From Dehalococcoidia bacterium (GTDB taxonomy: Bacteria > Chloroflexota > Dehalococcoidia > Lucifugimonadales > Lucifugimonadaceae): a stretch of 8,750 nucleotides of DNA. The stretch covers positions 1 through 8,750 of the forward strand of contig JANQEF010000200.1 in NCBI GenBank assembly GCA_028278465.1, written 5' to 3'. A program made the translations under genes and the position numbers. Below, one piece after another: positions 6,361 to 8,750 of this stretch; positions within the stretch are counted from its first letter, which is position 1; the number at the start of each line of letters is the position of its first letter. The notes below the pieces were generated by a model. It was given only the letters and a program-made list of their open reading frames with translations, ran no database searches and was not told the DNA's origin.

Positions 6361-6464
6361 AAGCGATCCGGATGGTCGAACTCTTACTCCGGTCCACCAG
6401 CCGGCCGCCTCTTCCAAACACAACGCGGCCGCAACGGTTCATCAGCAAGGGAACAGAACGATGA
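6357..6464 (+). CDS. Possible 35-aa leader peptide coupled to the SnoaL-like gene
   Basis: From GTG 6357 a 35-codon frame runs to a TGA at 6462-6464 that overlaps the ATG of the SnoaL-like gene in ATGA, a classic coupling arrangement. Its GTG in turn overlaps the stop of a four-codon frame (ATG 6346, M-K-G-G) in GTGA. The peptide begins VKAIRMVELLLRSTSRPP and is basic and Pro-rich, with no recognised family. An internal ATG at 6372 is an alternative start, 11 nt after the purine-rich Shine-Dalgarno-like run. A 7-bp GC hairpin CGGCCGC/GCGGCCG (6402-6408 with 6425-6431) lies within it. Short frames of this size arise often by chance in GC-rich DNA, so this is a candidate only. Confidence 0.22.
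   Translation: MKAIRMVELLLRSTSRPPLPNTTRPQRFISKGTER
6447..6452 (+). promoter_or_regulatory. Ribosome binding site of the SnoaL-like gene
   Basis: AAGGGA lies 8 nt before the ATG at 6461 and supports that start. Confidence 0.6.
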
Positions 6465-6886
6465 CAACGGTTCAGAGCAACACGCAGCTATTTCGAGACA
6501 ACATCCAGGCGTTCAACGACGGCGATATTGAGCGGTTCGCCTCGTTCATCGCAGACGACGGCGTCTATCACCAGTTTGGAACGAACGACACGTTCCACGG
6601 CAGGGAAGAGTTCAAGGCCGCGGTGGCCGGGTGGAAGAGCGCCTTTCCAGACATGCAGGGCGAGATCCTGGCCATCATCGAGAGCGGTGACAAGGTGGCG
6701 GCGACGGTGCGCTGGCGAGGGACTCACACCGAGGACATGGTCGGCGCAGAGGGCACGATCCCGGCCACCGGGAAGCCGGTCGACGTCCAGAGCAGCTTCA
6801 TGAATACGGTGAAGGACGGGAAGTTCATCGATTCGCAGAACCACTTCGACATGCTAACCATGCTCCAGCAGCTGGGCGTCGCATAG
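6461..6886 (+). CDS. SnoaL-like / NTF2-superfamily protein (ester cyclase family)
   Basis: Small cytoplasmic protein of 141 aa, the normal size of a single SnoaL-like alpha+beta cone domain. It begins with the helix LFRDNIQAFNDGDIERF (10-26), then DDGVYHQFG (32-40), TFHGREEFKAAVAGWKSAFPD (44-64), the strand pairs ILAIIESGDKVAATVRWRGTH (69-89), GTIPATGKPVDVQSSFMNTVKDGKF (98-122) and a closing FDMLTMLQQLG (129-139). The FPDM...GDKVA...RGTH...GKPV order is typical of the polyketide-cyclase-like ester cyclase family. Members range from polyketide cyclases to uncharacterised stress or metabolic proteins, so the substrate cannot be inferred; no polyketide genes are nearby. It is monocistronic by context, ending 106 nt before a terminator, and may be controlled through its long leader. 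Confidence 0.87.
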   Translation: MTTVQSNTQLFRDNIQAFNDGDIERFASFIADDGVYHQFGTNDTFHGREEFKAAVAGWKSAFPDMQGEILAIIESGDKVAATVRWRGTHTEDMVGAEGTIPATGKPVDVQSSFMNTVKDGKFIDSQNHFDMLTMLQQLGVA

Positions 6887-6958
6887 CAGAGGGAACAGTA
6901 TCGCCCCGGACCGGCGGCCAGGGTTCGCGATGGCTCCCACTGGCAACCACCGCGCCTG

Positions 6959-7022
6959 GGAACTCGCCAGCACTTCGAGTACCGGCAAAGTCAAAACGCT
7001 CCTGCATCCGCAGGGGCGTTTT
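6959..7022. repeat. 64-bp terminator module, copy 1
   Basis: It aligns without gaps to 8094-8157 (constant offset 1135) with 10 mismatches, i.e. 54/64 identical. The shared part covers a 34-nt lead (GGAAC...CCGGCAA.GTC) and the whole terminator hairpin. Confidence 0.85.
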
Positions 7023-7023
7023 T
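6993..7023 (+). terminator. Rho-independent terminator after the SnoaL-like gene
   Basis: A 13-bp stem, AAAACGCTCCTGC (6993-7005) with GCAGGGGCGTTTT (7010-7022), has one G-T pair and tetraloop ATCC, with the T run continuing to 7023. The A run at its left foot means it could also act on the minus strand. Confidence 0.88.
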
Positions 7024-7187
7024 CGTGATGATGAGGCGTACCCCGAGGCTGAGGTGGCGTAATGGCGCGTCGTAACTGTCAACCTCTCTCGAAACCCACA
7101 GATCCGCACGCGACTCTTCTTAGTCAGGCGCGACTGTTTCGTGTAACAACGTGATCAGGGATCTAGTTTCGAGGCAGCGGTCGCGAC

Positions 7188-8048
7188 ATGGTGAAGCAAA
7201 ATCAGCTGAGCGCCCGGCGACGCATAGCAGGCCGGCTGACGAACTGGATGTTCAAGCTCGCGCCTGACATCAAGGGCAAGTCGAGTGTGATCGGTGCCTT
7301 TGACGCGAAGCTCGGCGGATACGCAGGCGACGCCACCGATCGGCACGCGCTCATCGATGGCAAGTACTGGATGCGCCTCGATCTGCGAGGATCGATAGAG
7401 CGAACCCTCTACTATCGTGCCATCTACGAGCCGGCAGTAGTTCAGCAGTTCGGTGACCTCCTAAAAGATGCTCGCGTGGTCTTCGATGTTGGCGCGCACG
7501 TCGGGTACTACTCGCTGATCGCCGCCAGGGCGGTTGGAGAGGCAGGGAGAGTCCACGCGTTCGAGGCGGACGCCACGATCTGCGACTATCTCCGCACAAA
7601 CGTCGAGATCAACGACTTCAAGAACGTCACTGTCAACAACGTTGCGGTGTCGTTGGAGTCGCGGTCCATTTCCTTCTTCCCTTCAAAGCGCTTCCATGCC
7701 GGTACCGGATCGCTGATTCAGAACGCACAGTCTGACTCAGAGTCGGCAGAAGTGCGCGCTATCTCGCTCGACGACTATGTCAGAGAGAATCGGGTCGACC
7801 GGTTGGACGCGTTGAAGATAGATGTTGAGGGTGCTGAGATGGATGTGCTGTCGGGAGCAGTTGAAACGCTGCGTCAATTGCGGCCAAAGGTCATCTGCGA
7901 GGTCGGGCCTCCTGACGGCGCTGATCCAGACTTGGTCGCATACGCGCTGGGACGTGTGCGGGATTTCGCTGCGAGCAACGACTATTCGTGCAACGTGATC
8001 GAGTACTACAGAGAGTTGCCATACGTGCTGCTCACCCCGGGGTCGTAA
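7188..8048 (+). CDS. FkbM-family SAM-dependent methyltransferase
   Basis: Class I methyltransferase of 286 aa; FkbM-family enzymes typically O-methylate sugars or natural products using S-adenosylmethionine. An N-terminal extension (1-95) contains WMRLDLRGSIERTLYY and YEPAVVQQFGDLL, as usual for the family. The SAM-binding motif I is VVFDVGAHVGYYSLIAA (97-113), and the acidic residue after strand 2 is E126 in HAFEAD. NVEINDFKNVTVNNVAVS (138-155), SLDDYV (193-198) and the diagnostic LKIDVEGAEMDVLSGA (209-224) follow, then VICEVGPPD. ATG 7188 is followed directly by GTG; only a weak GAGG lies 13 nt upstream. There is no neighbour on its strand within 300 nt. Methylation of a sugar in the surface glycan made by the window's other genes is plausible but inferred; protein or small-molecule targets are alternatives. 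Confidence 0.9.
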   Translation: MVKQNQLSARRRIAGRLTNWMFKLAPDIKGKSSVIGAFDAKLGGYAGDATDRHALIDGKYWMRLDLRGSIERTLYYRAIYEPAVVQQFGDLLKDARVVFDVGAHVGYYSLIAARAVGEAGRVHAFEADATICDYLRTNVEINDFKNVTVNNVAVSLESRSISFFPSKRFHAGTGSLIQNAQSDSESAEVRAISLDDYVRENRVDRLDALKIDVEGAEMDVLSGAVETLRQLRPKVICEVGPPDGADPDLVAYALGRVRDFAASNDYSCNVIEYYRELPYVLLTPGS

Positions 8049-8093
8049 GCTCGCGGCTCAGATCCACTGCCGTTGGTATTCACGCCGCACCCC

Positions 8094-8157
8094 GGAACCC
8101 GCCGCCGCTTCGAACACCGGCAACGTCAAAAGGCCCCTGCATCCGCAGGGGCCTTTT
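8094..8157. repeat. 64-bp terminator module, copy 2
   Basis: Second copy of the module at 6959-7022, ungapped and 54/64 identical. Its hairpin is fully self-complementary even though two of the ten differences fall at facing positions of the stem (C to G at 8132, G to C at 8153), so pairing is kept. Confidence 0.85.
8128..8157 (+). terminator. Rho-independent terminator after the FkbM gene
   Basis: A perfect 13-bp stem, AAAAGGCCCCTGC (8128-8140) with GCAGGGGCCTTTT (8145-8157), encloses tetraloop ATCC. The T run is only four long. The symmetrical A and T feet suit bidirectional termination, which could also serve transcripts arriving from the minus-strand gene at 8416. Confidence 0.85.
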
Positions 8158-8415
8158 GTGAGGAGGAGCGGTTGCCGCAGCACCGGTCGGCCGCGCTCCA
8201 CACACGACGTTGTCTGGAGGTCTGTGCGCTTCACCGGAACGCGACCGGCCGGACACATCTATGAGTGCTTCGTCCGCTCAGACACACACAGGCCCGCGTT
8301 CCGCTCCGCACTCGACCTCCAGACTTCAGCAAACCTCCGATCCTCCTACAGCCAGCCCCGAACAGGCCGCGATCGGTCCATCGGCGCAACTACCCGCACG
8401 GGCAAGCCGGACCTG

Positions 8416-8750
8416 CTACAGCCGGGGTGAACAGTCAGCGCCATCGACCACTTCGAACGGCACGGTCTTCACCTCAGGCTCGACAAGCTTGACCCTGACA
8501 CCGTGATCCGCCAGCTCGTGCTTCGCGTCGGGTGCGTGAACGAGGGTTGGCACGCCATCGACGATCTGCAGCATGTACGCGACGAAGTCGGCTGCACCAC
8601 CCTCCCAGTCCCGGTACTGGATCATCAGCCCGCTCGTTGGCCAGCCGAGGTCAGGTCGCTGCGGTTGGTGCAGGGCGCTATAGCGATCCAGGTGAGTCAG
8701 CGATCCAGTGGCGTCTCCACCAACGTCGCCTGCCTTCTCGCACATCTCAA
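8416..8750 (-). CDS. Unknown protein, C-terminal part, probably 5'-truncated by the window edge
   Basis: The minus-strand frame is open from the right edge to a TAG at 8416-8418. An ATG at 8743-8745 would give 109 aa, but a GAG codon in frame precedes it and too little sequence remains to judge the true start. Codon use is coding-like, with third positions mostly G or C, unlike the overlapping plus-strand frames. The visible protein contains LDRYSALHQPQRPDLGWP, SGLMIQYRDWEGGAADFVAYM, LQIVDGVPTLVHAPDAKHEL and RVKLVEPEVKTVPFEVVDG. No family is recognised. There is no signal peptide or membrane segment in this part. Confidence 0.55.
   Translation of the reverse strand, partial: EMCEKAGDVGGDATGSLTHLDRYSALHQPQRPDLGWPTSGLMIQYRDWEGGAADFVAYMLQIVDGVPTLVHAPDAKHELADHGVRVKLVEPEVKTVPFEVVDGADCSPRL

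Larger units (their letters stand above)
6106..6460. other. Divergent intergenic region between lipoprotein and SnoaL-like genes
   Basis: This 355-nt stretch separates two divergent genes. The left third holds the lipoprotein's candidate -10 and a nested inverted repeat. The centre (about 6283-6325) is unusually AT-rich for the window and holds a candidate rightward promoter. The right third is a leader with a purine-rich Shine-Dalgarno-like run, mini-ORFs and a GC hairpin. An open frame on the minus strand (6115-6423) has no family resemblance and is not called. Confidence 0.7.
6887..7187. other. Intergenic region with terminator module, upstream of FkbM gene
   Basis: This 301-nt region holds copy 1 of the 64-bp terminator module (6959-7022). 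The remaining 165 nt before the FkbM start have no clear promoter. A TAGTTT at 7164-7169 is a weak -10 candidate. CGCGACT occurs twice near 7108 and 7129, with no evident meaning. Confidence 0.6.
8049..8415. other. Intergenic region with terminator module
   Basis: This 367-nt region holds copy 2 of the terminator module (8094-8157). Beyond it, an AGGAGG at 8161-8166 is followed 5 nt later by TTG and a 30-codon frame with no recognisable product. I see no convincing gene, promoter or terminator for the minus-strand gene ending at 8416. Confidence 0.6.

Noticed and set aside
6115..6423. 102-codon minus-strand frame in the divergent intergenic region
   Set aside because: No family resemblance; it spans the AT-rich promoter zone and the inverted repeat and has no plausible ribosome-binding site.
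8346..8434. Imperfect direct repeat starting CTACAGCC (8346 and 8416)
   Set aside because: Only eight bases match exactly before gaps are needed; the second copy is the end of a coding region. Not distinguishable from chance.
8210..8506. 98-codon plus-strand frame, including an ATG at 8261
   Set aside because: Low-complexity Ser/Thr/Pro translation, weaker G/C bias at third positions, and it overlaps the better-supported minus-strand gene.
1..8750. CRISPR array, toxin-antitoxin pair, phage or transposon functions
   Set aside because: No regularly spaced repeats, no paired small genes with known motifs, and no transposase or integrase signatures were found on either strand.

Overview
The window looks like a high-GC bacterial chromosome, most plausibly a Chloroflexota-type (Dehalococcoidia/SAR202-like) genome. 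This assignment is inference. It rests on high GC at third codon positions, on two lipoproteins whose Lys-poor signal peptides are followed by long Ser/Thr/Pro linkers with PTPTP runs, on a possible cohesin-like lipoprotein domain, and on weak or absent ribosome-binding sites before several genes. No rRNA, transposase, integrase, CRISPR array or phage gene is visible.

Layout. Positions 2-2764 (+) form a cell-surface polysaccharide block: the 3' two thirds of a UDP-glucose 6-dehydrogenase, a single-domain polyprenyl-phosphate sugar-1-phosphate transferase, and, 20 nt later, a lipoprotein with a C-terminal domain that may be PsbP-like. Facing it at 2761-3807 (-) is a UDP-glucuronate 4-epimerase-type enzyme; the two convergent genes share their stop codons in one CTAG. 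Together these supply UDP-glucuronate, probably UDP-galacturonate, and the lipid-linked first sugar of a surface glycan. A tRNA-Gly(UCC) with encoded CCA and a clear terminator follows at 4096-4217. Then comes a PanE/ApbA-type 2-dehydropantoate reductase (4407-5393, +), which overlaps a convergent Pro/Thr-rich lipoprotein (5365-6105, -). A 355-nt divergent intergenic region carries a nested inverted repeat, a candidate promoter and a leader with possible coupled mini-ORFs, and leads into a SnoaL-like small protein (6461-6886, +). An FkbM-family methyltransferase follows (7188-8048, +), and a probably 5'-truncated unknown gene runs off the right edge on the minus strand (8416 to the edge).

Most notable. 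(1) The reductase gene has a perfect 14-bp tandem duplication at 5320-5347. Removing one copy makes the gene stop at once with a typical 309-aa reductase end, so the 19-residue tail and the overlap with the neighbouring lipoprotein gene look like products of a recent frameshifting duplication. (2) Two copies of a 64-bp terminator module (54/64 identical, no gaps) follow the SnoaL-like and FkbM genes. (3) The SnoaL-like gene is preceded by a structured leader in which mini-ORFs are joined by GTGA and ATGA overlaps. I see no convincing new multi-gene system; the interest is in these local structures and in the uncharacterised lipoproteins.
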